This document shows positions 36,925 through 46,391 of a stretch of 64,000 nt of DNA, piece by piece. The stretch's first letter is position 1. Every line of letters begins with the position of its first letter. Origin of the DNA: Marinovum algicola (lineage in GTDB: Bacteria; Pseudomonadota; Alphaproteobacteria; Rhodobacterales; Rhodobacteraceae); contig NZ_FNYY01000001.1 in the NCBI RefSeq assembly GCF_900109145.1, positions 542,147 through 606,146 on the forward strand, read 5' to 3'. The position numbers and the translations under genes are program-made. Under the pieces are notes generated by a model. The model saw only the letters and a program-made list of their open reading frames with translations. It did no database searches and had not been told where the DNA came from.

Positions 36925-38693
36925 TTCTCGGCCGCCAGCCCCATCACCGGCGCCGCGCCGGTCTCGATCCGCGCCAGATGCGTCTTGGTCATCGGCAGTT
37001 GCCGCGCCATGTAATAGCGCCCGGTGGCGAGCTTGGTTTCGTGGAAGTCGCGGTCGGCGGTGCCGGCGGCCAGCGCTGCCTGCGAGGCCTTGGCCATCCG
37101 CGCCCACATCAGCCCGAGGCAGACATGGCCGAAGAGATGCATGAAGTCATGGCTGCCGGCCAGCGCCGCGTTGGGGTTCTTCATGCCCTGCTGCATGAAG
37201 AACATGCCGGCCGCCTGAAGATCCTTCGACGCGGCTTTCAGCGGCTCAACGAAGTCCTCGAGATCCGCGTCGTCGGCGTTCTCCTTGCAGAATCCCTTGA
37301 CCATGTCGAAGAAGCCCATGACGTGTTTGCCGCCGTCCTGCGCCAGCTTGCGGCCGACGAGGTCGAGCGCCTGCACACCATTGGCGCCCTCGTAGATCAT
37401 CGCGATCCGGGCGTCGCGGGCAAATTGCGACATGCCCCATTCCTCGATGTAGCCATGGCCGCCGTAAACCTGCTGCGCGGCGACCGTGCAGTCAAAGCCC
37501 TTGTCGGTGAGGAACCCCTTGATCACCGGCGTCAGCAGCGAGATCAGCCCCTCGGCCTGCGGGTCATCGTTGCGGTGCGCCCGGTCGATCAAATTGGCGC
37601 CCCAGAGGCCAAAGGCCCGCGCGCCTTCGACAAAGCTCTTCTGGTCGAGCAGGTTGCGCCGGATGTCGGGATGCACGATCAGCGGATCGGCCGGGCCATC
37701 CGGGTTTTCCGTGCCGGTCACCGCCCGGCCCTGAAGCCGGTCCTTTGCATAGGCCAGCGCATTGTCATAGGCCACCGCGGCCTGGCCCAGGCCTTGCAGG
37801 CCGACGGCGATGCGCGCCTCGTTCATCATGGTGAACATCGCCCGCATGCCTTTGTGTTCGGTGCCGAGCAGCCAGCCCTTGGCACCGTCGTAATTCATCA
37901 CGCAGGTCGAATTGCCGTGGATGCCCATCTTTTCCTCGATCTTGCCGACCGAGACGCCGTTGCGGTCGCCGAGGCTGCCGTCGTCGTTCACCAGGATCTT
38001 GGGCACGATGAAGAGCGAGACGCCCTTGATCCCTTCGGGGCCGCCGGGAATTTTCGCCAGCACCAGGTGGATCACGTTGTCGCTGAGGTCATGATCGCCG
38101 GCCGAGATGAAAATCTTCTGTCCGGTGATGGCGTAGGAGCCATCGGCCTGCGGCTCGGCCTTGGTGCGCATGAGCCCGAGGTCGGTGCCGCAATGCGGCT
38201 CGGTCAGGTTCATGGTGCCGGTCCAGTCACAGGTGACCATCTTCGGCAGGTACATCGCTTTTTGTGCCGCCGTGCCATGGGCATGGATGGCGGAATAGGC
38301 GCCATGGGTCAGGCCCGGATACATCTGGAACGCCATGTTCGATGCGGTCAGCATTTCGCCCACCGCGGTCTGAACCAGGTATGGCAGCCCCTGCCCACCA
38401 TACTCCGGGTCACAATCCAGGGCGGTCCAGCCACCTTCACGCAGCTGATCGAAGGCTTGTTTGAACCCCTTCGGCGTGCGCACGACGCCGTTCTCCAGTG
38501 TGCAGCCTTCGGTATCACCCACCACGTTGAGCGGTGCGAGCACATCGCGCGCGATCTTGCCGGCTTCTTCCAGCACCGCGCTGGTGAAATCAGCATCCAG
38601 CTCGTTATAGCCGGGCACATCCTGCGCCGGTGCGTTCAGCACCTCGTGCAGAATGAATTGCAGATCCTTGGTAGGCGGTGAGTAGCTGGGCAT
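36918..38693 (-). CDS. fadE: Acyl-CoA dehydrogenase (FadE/DmdC-like)
   Basis: 591 residues: N-terminal domain (1-160), beta domain with [14 protein letters not shown] and [12 protein letters not shown], a C-terminal helical domain with the catalytic Glu in [19 protein letters not shown] near residue 433, and an extra C-terminal acyl-CoA dehydrogenase extension (about 470-591). It introduces the trans-2 double bond into acyl-CoA with FAD. Paralogues of this length include DmdC, which acts on methylmercaptopropionyl-CoA, so the chain specificity is not settled. It starts 30 nt after the MerR gene ends and is likely regulated by it. Confidence 0.9.
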   Translation of the reverse strand: MPSYSPPTKDLQFILHEVLNAPAQDVPGYNELDADFTSAVLEEAGKIARDVLAPLNVVGDTEGCTLENGVVRTPKGFKQAFDQLREGGWTALDCDPEYGGQGLPYLVQTAVGEMLTASNMAFQMYPGLTHGAYSAIHAHGTAAQKAMYLPKMVTCDWTGTMNLTEPHCGTDLGLMRTKAEPQADGSYAITGQKIFISAGDHDLSDNVIHLVLAKIPGGPEGIKGVSLFIVPKILVNDDGSLGDRNGVSVGKIEEKMGIHGNSTCVMNYDGAKGWLLGTEHKGMRAMFTMMNEARIAVGLQGLGQAAVAYDNALAYAKDRLQGRAVTGTENPDGPADPLIVHPDIRRNLLDQKSFVEGARAFGLWGANLIDRAHRNDDPQAEGLISLLTPVIKGFLTDKGFDCTVAAQQVYGGHGYIEEWGMSQFARDARIAMIYEGANGVQALDLVGRKLAQDGGKHVMGFFDMVKGFCKENADDADLEDFVEPLKAASKDLQAAGMFFMQQGMKNPNAALAGSHDFMHLFGHVCLGLMWARMAKASQAALAAGTADRDFHETKLATGRYYMARQLPMTKTHLARIETGAAPVMGLAAENF

Positions 38694-38723
38694 CTGGGTC
38701 TCCCTAGGGGTCTTACATGGCCG

Positions 38724-39125
38724 CTATTCTGCGGCCTTCTTGTGAGCGGACATCGAGGCGATCATCTTTTCGCCCCACTTCAACTGGTCCTTGAGGTCCT
38801 TGATGTTGGCGTCGAGTTCGGCACGCTGGCGCTCCAGATCGTCAAGCCGCTTGCTGGCAAGCTCGTAGGTCTGGCGCAGCTGCGTCTGCTGCTGATCGCC
38901 GATATCGTAGAGGTCGAGAAGCTGGCGGATTTCCTCGAGCGAAAACCCGAACCGCTTGCCGCGCAGGATGAGCTTGAGCCGGGCCCGGTCGCGGCGGGAA
39001 AACAGACGTTTCTGCCCGTCGCGTCGGGGGAACAAGAGTTCCTTGGCTTCATAGAAGCGGAGAGTTCTTGGAGTGACCTCGAATTCATCGCACATCTCGC
39101 GGATTGTCATCGTTTGTTCTGTCAT
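38724..39125 (-). CDS. MerR-family regulator (proximal copy)
   Basis: 133 residues from the ATG at 39123-39125 (MTEQTMTIREM). Helix-turn-helix at the N-terminus with VTPRTLRFYE near residue 21 and the wing RRDGQKRLFSRRDRARL, followed by a long coiled coil (about 85-130) for dimerisation. No Cys cluster, so it does not look like a metal sensor. In sequence type it resembles LiuR/PsrA-like MerR regulators of acyl-CoA metabolism. It is the first gene of the fadE operon and lies right after a cluster of TGACGTA boxes. Ligand unknown. Confidence 0.85.
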   Translation of the reverse strand: MTEQTMTIREMCDEFEVTPRTLRFYEAKELLFPRRDGQKRLFSRRDRARLKLILRGKRFGFSLEEIRQLLDLYDIGDQQQTQLRQTYELASKRLDDLERQRAELDANIKDLKDQLKWGEKMIASMSAHKKAAE

Positions 39126-39201
39126 TGGTAGCACCTGTTGATCATCGTCGACCAAGGTGCAGTTGCAAATCGCACCCTCTGCCTACAATGGGAAAAATGG
39201 G

Positions 39202-39267
39202 TGACGTAACCCAAACGCTACGTCAGTTTCAGGGTGACGTAAGATCACTGCGCATCACCCTACGTCA
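39202..39267 (-). promoter_or_regulatory. Four TGACGTA/TACGTCA boxes between the MerR genes
   Basis: TGACGTA at 39202 and 39235 and TACGTCA at 39219 and 39261 alternate in a 66-nt stretch. Each adjacent pair forms an inverted or everted repeat. They lie just upstream of the proximal MerR gene (start 39125) and are the likely operators for one or both MerR proteins. LiuR-type regulators bind palindromes with a central ACGT, which agrees. Confidence 0.6.
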
Positions 39268-39277
39268 GCGCAACATT

Positions 39278-39685
39278 CTAACCGCTTTGAAAAGGGCCGG
39301 AGGCCGCTTCGGCCCCGTCGTTCAAGGTCTCTGCGGTCTCTTTGCGAAGGTCGCTCAGCTCGCGCATCGCGGCGTCGAGCTGTTCTTTCTGCTCGGCCAA
39401 TGCGATCAGCTGACGGTCGGCCATATCGAGAAACACCCGCATCTGCGCGCGGGTGCCTTCGTGGTCGTAGATCATCAGCCATTGCCGGCATTCCTCGAGC
39501 GAGAAGCCAAAGCGCCGGCCGCGCATGACGAGTTCCATCCGCGCGATTTCGCGCGGGCCGTAAAACCGAGAACGGCCTTCGCGCTCTGGCGAAAGCAATT
39601 CGATATACTCGTAATAACGCAAGGTTCGTGGTGTGACGTCAAACTTGGCGCACATCTCCTTGAAGCTGAGCCTTGTCTCGCTCAT
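39278..39685 (-). CDS. MerR-family regulator (distal copy)
   Basis: 135 residues from the ATG at 39683-39685 (MSETRLSFKEMCAKFDV). It shares the TPRTLRYYE recognition helix and RGRRFGFSLEECRQWL with the proximal copy and has a C-terminal coiled coil. The two copies are recent-looking paralogues. Its stop lies 11 nt before the box cluster and the other MerR gene follows on the same strand after a 152-nt gap. Possible target sites are the same boxes. Function of the pair in beta-oxidation is inferred from position. Confidence 0.85.
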   Translation of the reverse strand: MSETRLSFKEMCAKFDVTPRTLRYYEYIELLSPEREGRSRFYGPREIARMELVMRGRRFGFSLEECRQWLMIYDHEGTRAQMRVFLDMADRQLIALAEQKEQLDAAMRELSDLRKETAETLNDGAEAASGPFQSG

Positions 39686-39875
39686 GCCGCATTCCCCCGG
39701 TTGCTCTGCTGCCTGCCTCACACCGAAACACCACCCCCAAGGCGGCTTGCGCTCCGGGCATCGGGCCATCCGCGGACAGATTAGGCCAAAAAGGGCGGGG
39801 GGCGCAATGACCGCTCGCCGCTTGCAACCGGTGAGCGGGAATGCGCATAAATCGGAAACACTGCAAGGACAGAAC

Positions 39876-40298
39876 ATGCCGACCGACAAGACTTCCTTTG
39901 CCCGACAGTTCATCGGCAGCATCCCGCATTCACGCGAGCTTGGCATGACGATCACCGAGGTTTCGGACGGCAAGGCCGAGATCGCCATGGGATATGACAC
40001 CCGCTTTGTCGGCGACCCCGAAACCGGGGTGATCCACGGCGGCGCGGTCTCGGCGCTGATGGACACCTGCTGCGGCACCGCGGTGATGAGCCATCCGCAG
40101 GTCGGCGGCGCCACCGCCACCATCGATCTGCGGATCGATTACATGCGGGCCGCCACCCCGGGGCAGACGATCACCGCGCGGGCGGAATGCTACCATGTCA
40201 CCCGGACGGTGGCCTTTGTCCGCGCCACCACCTACGACGAGGATTTCGACCGGCCGGTCGCCACCGCAACCGGCGCCTTCACCGTCGAGAAAAGCTGA
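39876..40298 (+). CDS. PaaI-family hotdog thioesterase
   Basis: 140 residues from ATG 39876 with AAGGA before it. Single hotdog fold: GVIHGGAVSALMDTCCGTAV near residue 51 carries the active-site HGG loop and Asp, then TIDLRIDYMRAATPGQTI and a C-terminal strand. Such enzymes hydrolyse acyl-CoA thioesters. It is followed by a second thioesterase after 32 nt and a MATE pump, possibly a detoxification set. Substrate unknown. Confidence 0.85.
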   Translation: MPTDKTSFARQFIGSIPHSRELGMTITEVSDGKAEIAMGYDTRFVGDPETGVIHGGAVSALMDTCCGTAVMSHPQVGGATATIDLRIDYMRAATPGQTITARAECYHVTRTVAFVRATTYDEDFDRPVATATGAFTVEKS

Positions 40299-40330
40299 GC
40301 CCCGAAACCGCCTGACCCCGAGGTCGCCCC

Positions 40331-40837
40331 ATGCCCCAGAACCGCCGTGAACCCCTGCAACAGGTCAAGCACCGTCGCGACGCCGCCCTGCGCGCCCTGG
40401 CCGGCGGCATTCCCTATGCGCAATACCTGGGCATCACCTTCGACCGGCGCGGCGACGAGTTGACGGCGCTGCTGGCCTATGACGACAAGCTGATCGGCAA
40501 CCCGATGCTGCCGGCATTGCACGGCGGGGTGACGGCGGCCTTTCTCGAGGTGACGGCGATTGTCGGCCTGTCGTGGTCGTTCATCTGGGAAGACATGGAA
40601 AGCGGCGCCCTGCCGCTCGAGGAGGTCGAGGCCGGCACATTGCCGCGCCTGCCCAAGACGATCGATTTCACCGTCGATTACCTGCGCTCGGGCCTGCCGC
40701 GCGACAGCTATGCCCGCGCCCGGGTGACCCGTTCGGGCCGGCGCTATGCCAGCGTGCACGCCGAGGCCTGGCAGGACAACCGCAACCGGCCGCATGCCCA
40801 GGCGACCGGGCATTTCCTGATGCTGCCCCGTGACTGA
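40331..40837 (+). CDS. Second hotdog thioesterase of the PaaI family
   Basis: 168 residues. The loop LHGGVTAAFLEVTAIVGLSW near residue 63 corresponds to the catalytic HGG helix with a Glu, then PKTIDFTVDYLRSGLPRDSY and ASVHAEAWQDNR. It is more divergent than the upstream gene, with an N-terminal extension and a longer insert after the helix. Its stop lies in the GTG start of the MATE gene (GTGACTGA), an 8-nt overlap, so the two are translationally coupled. Confidence 0.83.
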   Translation: MPQNRREPLQQVKHRRDAALRALAGGIPYAQYLGITFDRRGDELTALLAYDDKLIGNPMLPALHGGVTAAFLEVTAIVGLSWSFIWEDMESGALPLEEVEAGTLPRLPKTIDFTVDYLRSGLPRDSYARARVTRSGRRYASVHAEAWQDNRNRPHAQATGHFLMLPRD

Positions 40838-42194
40838 CCCAGCCATGGGACCGGCGCCAGGGCCCGCGCCGCTGACCCATCGGCGGGTGCTGAAGATCTC
40901 GCTGCCGATCATGCTGGCGGCGATGACGACGCCGCTGATCGGGGTGGTCGATACCGGCGTGGTGGGCCAGATCCCCGCCGCCGAACCGATTGCCGCGGTC
41001 GGTGTCGGTGCGGTGATCCTCTCGGCGGTCTACTGGATCTTCGGCTTTCTGCGCATGGGCACCACCGGGCTGACCGCGCAGGCGGCGGGGCAGGGCGATA
41101 GCGCCGAGGTGGCGGCGCTGCTCACCCGCGGGCTGATGATCGGCCTGGCGGCGGGGGTGATGTTCATCCTGCTCCAGCCGCTGCTCTATCCGCTGGCCTT
41201 CGCGGTCTCGCCGGCCTCGCCGGAAGTCGAGGCCATGGCGCGCGACTACATGCAGATCCGCATCTGGTCGGCGCCGGCCGCCATCGCCATCTACGGCATC
41301 TCGGGCTGGCTGATCGCCCAGGAACGCTCGCGCGCGCTGCTCGGGCTGCAACTCTGGATGAACGGCGCCAACATGGCGCTTGACGTGGTCTTCGTGCTGG
41401 GCCTCGGCTGGGGGGTCAGCGGCGTGGCGTTGGCCAGCTTCCTGGCGGAGTGGAGCGGGCTGGCCATGGGACTCTGGATGTGCCGCGCCGCCTTTCGTCA
41501 CCCGTCCTGGCGCGACTGGGCGCGGGTCTTCGACCGGGTGCGGCTCAAGCGGATGGCGGTGGTCAATGCCGACATCATGATCCGCTCGGCGCTGTTGCAG
41601 GCAATCCTGGTGAGCTTTCTGCTCTTTGGCGGCCGTTTTGGCGATGCCACCCTGGCGGCCAATCAGGTGCTGCTGCAATTCCTCTACGTGACCGGCTATG
41701 CGCTCGACGGTTTCGCCTTTGCCGCCGAGGCCCTTGTCGGCCAGGCCTTCGGCGCCGGCGCGGTAGACAGGGTCCGGCGCGGCGCCGCGCTCACCACGCT
41801 CTGGGCGACGATCACCGCCGGGCTGCTGTCGCTCCTGTTCTGGCTGTTCGGCCCGGCCTTCATCGACATCCTGGCCAAGGCCTCCGACGTGCGGCTTCTG
41901 GCGCGCGAATTCCTGCCCTGGATGATCGCCGCGCCGGTGATGCAGATCGGCCTGACCATGCTCGACGGCATCTTCATCGGCGCCACCCGGTCGGCCGACA
42001 TGCGCAACATGATGCTGCTGGCGGCACTCTGCTATCTCGCCGCGGTCTGGCTGTTGACCCCGGTCTGGGCCAACCATGGCCTGTGGCTGGCGCTGCATGT
42101 CTCCTTTGCCGCCCGCGGCCTCAGCCTCCTGGCGCGGTATCCGGCGCTGGAGCGGGCGGCCCATGCCGTAAGCGCCGCCCGGCAGGCAGGCTGA
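40830..42194 (+). CDS. MATE-family efflux transporter
   Basis: 454-residue inner-membrane protein with about 12 helices. N-terminal LPIMLAAMTTPLIGVVDTGVVGQ (in parts: LPIMLAAMTTPLIG, VVDTGVVGQ) and the duplicated half near residue 235 (VNADIMIRSALLQ) are the MATE/DinF pattern. The GTG at 40830 overlaps the thioesterase stop; an ATG at 40845 is an alternative that would remove five residues. Substrate unknown. Confidence 0.88.
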   Translation: MTDPAMGPAPGPAPLTHRRVLKISLPIMLAAMTTPLIGVVDTGVVGQIPAAEPIAAVGVGAVILSAVYWIFGFLRMGTTGLTAQAAGQGDSAEVAALLTRGLMIGLAAGVMFILLQPLLYPLAFAVSPASPEVEAMARDYMQIRIWSAPAAIAIYGISGWLIAQERSRALLGLQLWMNGANMALDVVFVLGLGWGVSGVALASFLAEWSGLAMGLWMCRAAFRHPSWRDWARVFDRVRLKRMAVVNADIMIRSALLQAILVSFLLFGGRFGDATLAANQVLLQFLYVTGYALDGFAFAAEALVGQAFGAGAVDRVRRGAALTTLWATITAGLLSLLFWLFGPAFIDILAKASDVRLLAREFLPWMIAAPVMQIGLTMLDGIFIGATRSADMRNMMLLAALCYLAAVWLLTPVWANHGLWLALHVSFAARGLSLLARYPALERAAHAVSAARQAG

Positions 42195-42228
42195 TCGCGC
42201 CGCCACCGGGGCTGAAGCTGCGGAAGGA

Positions 42229-43368
42229 TCAGCCCGCCACCGTCTCCCGGATCACCCGTTCCAGCTTTTCCAGCAGCTTCTGGTTGTCAAAGCGGTCCTC
42301 GGCCACCTGCCGGGCCTCGGCGGCCATGGCGGCGCGGTTCCCGGCGGTCATGGCGCTGCGGATCGCGTCGGCAAAACCGGCCTCGTCGTGCTCGTCCACC
42401 AGCCAGCCGGTGCGGCCTTCGTCGACCGCCTCGGGGATGCCGGCATGGCGGGTCGAGACGGTCAGGCAGCCGCAGGCCATGGCCTCCTGGATGGCGGTGG
42501 GCAGCCCTTCGGTGTTGCCGTTGGCGGCGGTGATCGAATGCTGGAGAAAGAATTCGGTGCCGGCCAGACGGTCGCGCACCGCCTCATGCGGCTGGGCACC
42601 GTGGAAACTCACCCTGGCCTCGGCTCCGGCTTCGGCCACCAGGGCCCGGGCCGGCGTGAGCAGGGGGCCGTCGCCGATGACATCGAGATGCGCCCCCGCC
42701 AGCCCCTCGCTCGCCTTCAGGAAGGCGCGGAGGGTCACCAGCGGCGCCTTCTTCTCGACCATCCGCCCCACTGCGAGGCACGAGAGCGGGCGTTTCTCGG
42801 CGGGCCGGAACAGCCGCACGTTCACCCCCGAAGGGATCACATGCGCATTGGGATGGGTGACGCCGCGCGCCGCCAGATTGTCGAGCAAGAATTGCGAGAC
42901 CGAGAACACCCCGGCCAGCCGCGGCATCATCTTGGCATAGGCGCCGGGGATATTGCCCTGGTTCAGCGCCTTGGAGGCATCGGTGCCGCGAAAATAGGAA
43001 AAGCAGGGAATGCCCATCTCGTTCGCCAGCGGCGCCACCGCCAGCGCCTGGGTGCCGAACTCGGCTAGGATCCCCTCGATGCGCTGTGCTTTCAGAAAGG
43101 CCTTCAGCTCGCGTTTGGCCTGGCCGAACGGCAGCCGCCCGGTGCCGTGGCGCAGCCGGTTGATCCCGACGGCGAGGGGCATCATCAGCCGGTCGGCCAG
43201 CCCGGTGTCGCGGCCGCGCCGGTTGAACCAGGCCACGTCATAGGGATTTTCGCCGTGATAGCGGCCGCAGACCACCGCCGCCGCGCCGCCGAAGATGTGC
43301 TGGATATGACGGTTGATGAAGGTCTCGCCGGGCAGGTGATACTCACCGGTCACGATGCAGATGCGCAT
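42229..43368 (-). CDS. GT4-type glycosyltransferase
   Basis: 379 residues. N-terminal domain begins MRICIVTGEYHLPGETFI. The C-terminal GT-B domain has VGRMVEKKAPLVTLRAF near residue 200, HGAQPHEAVRDRL, and the donor-binding EGLPTAIQEAMACGCLTVST near residue 289 (E-x7-E motif). It transfers sugar from an activated donor, probably in exopolysaccharide or lipid modification. No other polysaccharide genes lie next to it. The acceptor is unknown. Confidence 0.85.
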   Translation of the reverse strand: MRICIVTGEYHLPGETFINRHIQHIFGGAAAVVCGRYHGENPYDVAWFNRRGRDTGLADRLMMPLAVGINRLRHGTGRLPFGQAKRELKAFLKAQRIEGILAEFGTQALAVAPLANEMGIPCFSYFRGTDASKALNQGNIPGAYAKMMPRLAGVFSVSQFLLDNLAARGVTHPNAHVIPSGVNVRLFRPAEKRPLSCLAVGRMVEKKAPLVTLRAFLKASEGLAGAHLDVIGDGPLLTPARALVAEAGAEARVSFHGAQPHEAVRDRLAGTEFFLQHSITAANGNTEGLPTAIQEAMACGCLTVSTRHAGIPEAVDEGRTGWLVDEHDEAGFADAIRSAMTAGNRAAMAAEARQVAEDRFDNQKLLEKLERVIRETVAG

Positions 43369-43435
43369 GGGCGCGGGGCCTTTCCTTGGTTCCGCGCCTG
43401 CCTAGCAGCGCCCCCCGATTGCCGCAAGCGCGGCC

Positions 43436-44428
43436 TTAGCGATCGCTCTTGAAGACCCCGGTCAGCGCGCTCTGCACGATGCCGCGCACCGAGGGGCGGG
43501 TCTTGACCCCGAAAGGCACCGGGCGACAGACATCCATCGCGGCGACGCCGACCCGCGCGGTCAGCGCCCCGTTGACCATGCCCTCGCCAAAGCGCCGCGA
43601 GAGCTTGCCCAGCAGCGAGCCGCCGAGCAGCGGCTCGAGCATGTCGTCGCCCACCGCCACCGCGCCGGTGGCCACGATATGCGCCATCACCGCCTTGGTC
43701 AGCCGCCAGCTGCCCAGCGTGCCCGAGCGGCCGCCGTAGATCTCGGCGATGCGGCGGATCATCCGCAGGTTGGAGGTCAGCGCCGCCACCACGTCGGCCA
43801 GCGCCAGCGGCACCACCGCCGTCACCGTCGCCACCTGCCGCGCCGCCGCCTCGACCTCGCGCCTGGCGGCGGCATCGAGCGGCGCCAGCAGGTCAAGCTC
43901 GACCTCCCCGAGCATGGCGTCGGCGTCAAAGGCATCCTCCATCCCGTCGCGCAGCTTGTCGCGGCCCCAACGCGTGTCCTCGCGCCCGGCGTAGAAGGTC
44001 AGGAGATCGGCGGCCACCGCACGCGCGGCCTTGAGATCGGAATTGGCCAGTGCCTCATCCGCCCGGAGCCGCAGCCTGTCGATCCGCCGCAGCCGGCCGA
44101 AGGCGGCGACCTCCTTGAGCGAGATCAGCACCATCACCAGCAGCAGCGCGGCGATCAGCGCGGTCACCGCGTAGCCCAGGATCGGCTGCCGGTCGATCAT
44201 CGCGGTGGCGAAATCCCAGGCCGCGACCGAGACAGCCGCGCCGATCACCGCCCCCAGCAGCCCCCAGAACCAGCGCGCCAGCCGCGACGGCCGCCGCGCC
44301 GCCAGCACCGCCGCCGTCTGCATCGCCTGGCCCTTGGGCGTCGGCGCGCCCAGTTCGGGCACTGGCGGCGCCTCGGCGGGCGAGGGGGTGTCTTCGTCAA
44401 GCTCGATCAGCACCGGTCCCTTGCTCAT
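43436..44428 (-). CDS. ycjF: YcjF-family membrane protein (DUF697)
   Basis: 330 residues. A proline-rich acidic N-terminus (1-45), two membrane helices (about 52-72 and 83-107), then a long soluble domain with DUF697 (about 200-330). It sits at the end of a run with a GNAT gene and YcjX, overlapping the GNAT start by 4 nt (ATGA). YcjX/YcjF pairs respond to envelope or heat stress in enterobacteria; the mechanism is not known here. Location: inner membrane. Confidence 0.88.
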   Translation of the reverse strand: MSKGPVLIELDEDTPSPAEAPPVPELGAPTPKGQAMQTAAVLAARRPSRLARWFWGLLGAVIGAAVSVAAWDFATAMIDRQPILGYAVTALIAALLLVMVLISLKEVAAFGRLRRIDRLRLRADEALANSDLKAARAVAADLLTFYAGREDTRWGRDKLRDGMEDAFDADAMLGEVELDLLAPLDAAARREVEAAARQVATVTAVVPLALADVVAALTSNLRMIRRIAEIYGGRSGTLGSWRLTKAVMAHIVATGAVAVGDDMLEPLLGGSLLGKLSRRFGEGMVNGALTARVGVAAMDVCRPVPFGVKTRPSVRGIVQSALTGVFKSDR

Positions 44429-44871
44429 GTCTTGGCCTCCCAGGCATAGCGCACGTCGGGCAATTGCTCCTGGTTGCCCGCGCCGTCGCTGCGCGTCACC
44501 TCGGCAAAGCCTTCGCGTTCATAGAATTTCTGCGCCCCGGTGTTGCGCTGGAAGGTCCAGAGCTCGAGCCGGTTCGCCCGGGCCTTGGCGTCGTCGAGCA
44601 GCGCCACCCCGACCCCCTGGCCGCGCTCCGGCGCCGCCACGAAGAGCGCATCGATCTCTTCGCCATTGCGGGCGATAAAGCCCAGGATGCGGCCGTCGCC
44701 GCTCTCGACCACCCGGACCCAGCCCTTGTCGATCATCCGGCCGCAATGGGCCACGTCCTGCGCGCCGCTGTGCAGGTTCGGCTTCCACGGCGGCGTGTCC
44801 ATGGCTTCGGTCAGGATCGCGGCGATCTTGCCGGCGTCAGTCGAACGGGCGTCTCGGATGTCGGGGCTCAC
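44425..44871 (-). CDS. GNAT-family acetyltransferase between ycjX and ycjF
   Basis: 148 residues. The acetyl-CoA binding motif A is in [21 protein letters not shown] (in parts: [21 protein letters not shown]), and the C-terminal [19 protein letters not shown] is a classic GNAT motif B. It overlaps both neighbours by 4 nt (ATGA at 44868-44871 and 44425-44428), so it is strictly coupled to ycjX and ycjF. An acetyltransferase is not part of the usual ycjXF pair. Target unknown. Confidence 0.85.
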   Translation of the reverse strand: MSPDIRDARSTDAGKIAAILTEAMDTPPWKPNLHSGAQDVAHCGRMIDKGWVRVVESGDGRILGFIARNGEEIDALFVAAPERGQGVGVALLDDAKARANRLELWTFQRNTGAQKFYEREGFAEVTRSDGAGNQEQLPDVRYAWEAKT

Positions 44872-46283
44872 AGCTTGTCTCCGATCAGGAATTGCGCCGC
44901 CCGGTCAATCCGGATGTGGGGCGGGCCGTCGCCGGGTTTGAGTGTCAGCGGCGCCGGGGCGAAGCGCATCGCCTGGAAATCGCCGTCGAGCCAGCGCTCG
45001 GCGCCGTCGCGCGCCGGGCCGAGCAGGGCGTTCGGATCCTCCGGCAGTTCGCCGGGGTAGAAGGCCGCCTGCCGGCCGCCGTCGAGCAGCGCGCCGCGCA
45101 CGCAATCGAGGCTGCGGCCCTTGTGGTCGAGGGTCTGTTCGGTGGTGGCGCGCAACGCCGCGATCGACATCGCCGCCGTATCGGCGCCGGCAAAGCGCGC
45201 CCGGTCGCGGGCGTCGCGGGTCAGCGCCTCCATGATCGCGGTCAGCCGGGGGTGCTGGACGTGGTGCAGGTGATCGGCCTTGGTGGCGGCAAAGAGGATC
45301 TTCTCGACCCGCTTGCCCATCAGCAGGCGGGTGAGGAAATCGTTGCGTCCAGGGCGGAAGGCCGAGAGGATGTCGGCCATCGCATGGCGCATATCCTCGA
45401 CCGCCTGCGGCCCCTTGTGGATCGCGCCGAGGGCATCGACCAGCACCACCTGCCGGTCGATCCGGGCAAAGTGATCGCGAAAGAACGGCTTCACCACTTC
45501 GCGCTTGTAGGCCTCGTAGCGCCGCTCCATCTCGCGCCAGAGCGCCTTGCGCGGGGTCTCTTCCGGCTGCGGCAGCGGCGCGAAGGTCAGCACCGGCGCG
45601 CCGGCCAGATCGCCGGGCAGCAGGAACCGCCCCGGCGTGCAGTCGTAGTATCCGGCGTCGCGGGCGGCGTTGAGATAGGTGGTGAAGCTCGCCGACAGCG
45701 CCTTGGCGACCGGCTCCCCGGCCGGCTGCGTCGCGTCGGTCTGACCGGAAAGCACCAGAAAATCAGCAGCTTCCGAGCGCCCCTTGATCCGTTGCATCAC
45801 CTCTTCCGACCATTCGGCATAGCTCTTGTCCAGAAGCGCCAGGTCAAGCAGCCATTCACCGGGATAGTCGACGATGTCGAGGTGGATGACCCGCGGCCCC
45901 TGCAAGCCCGAAAGCAGCCCGCCGGGCTGCACCTTGAGCGAGAGCCGCAATTCGCTCACCGCCCGGGTGCTTTCCGGCCAATGCGGGCTGCGCGAGGTCA
46001 GGTCGCCCAGATGCGCCTCATAGTCAAAGCGCGGCACGGTATTGTCGGGCTGCGGCTGAAGATAGGCGGTGAGCAGCCGGCCCTCTGCGGCGGCGACCAG
46101 CCCCGGCATCCGCCCGCGATCCATCAGATTGGCCACCAGCGACGTGATGAACACCGTCTTGCCCGAGCGCGCCAGCCCGGTGACGCCCAGCCGGATCACC
46201 GGCTCGAAGAAGGTGCCGCTGACCGTATCGGTCACCGCTTCGACGCTGCGCAACACACCATCGGCCAAAGTATTGATGACCAA
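44868..46283 (-). CDS. ycjX: YcjX-family P-loop GTPase-like protein
   Basis: 471 residues from a TTG at 46281-46283 with GAGGGGG upstream (GTTTGG context); longer frames upstream have no support. Walker [15 protein letters not shown] is near residue 28, [12 protein letters not shown] (Walker B-like) and FAATKADHL (N/TKxD-like) near residue 350. A cytoplasmic dynamin-like protein. It is the first gene of the operon with the GNAT and ycjF. The Walker motifs are intact. Confidence 0.85.
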   Translation of the reverse strand: MVINTLADGVLRSVEAVTDTVSGTFFEPVIRLGVTGLARSGKTVFITSLVANLMDRGRMPGLVAAAEGRLLTAYLQPQPDNTVPRFDYEAHLGDLTSRSPHWPESTRAVSELRLSLKVQPGGLLSGLQGPRVIHLDIVDYPGEWLLDLALLDKSYAEWSEEVMQRIKGRSEAADFLVLSGQTDATQPAGEPVAKALSASFTTYLNAARDAGYYDCTPGRFLLPGDLAGAPVLTFAPLPQPEETPRKALWREMERRYEAYKREVVKPFFRDHFARIDRQVVLVDALGAIHKGPQAVEDMRHAMADILSAFRPGRNDFLTRLLMGKRVEKILFAATKADHLHHVQHPRLTAIMEALTRDARDRARFAGADTAAMSIAALRATTEQTLDHKGRSLDCVRGALLDGGRQAAFYPGELPEDPNALLGPARDGAERWLDGDFQAMRFAPAPLTLKPGDGPPHIRIDRAAQFLIGDKL

Positions 46284-46391
46284 ACCTGCCCCCTCGTTCT
46301 GACTGTTCCAGAGGATAGGCGCCGCGACGCCGCAGTTCCAGTGGCGCGAGGGGGATTGTTTCGGCCCGGCCCTCGGGGTAGATGCGCGGCC

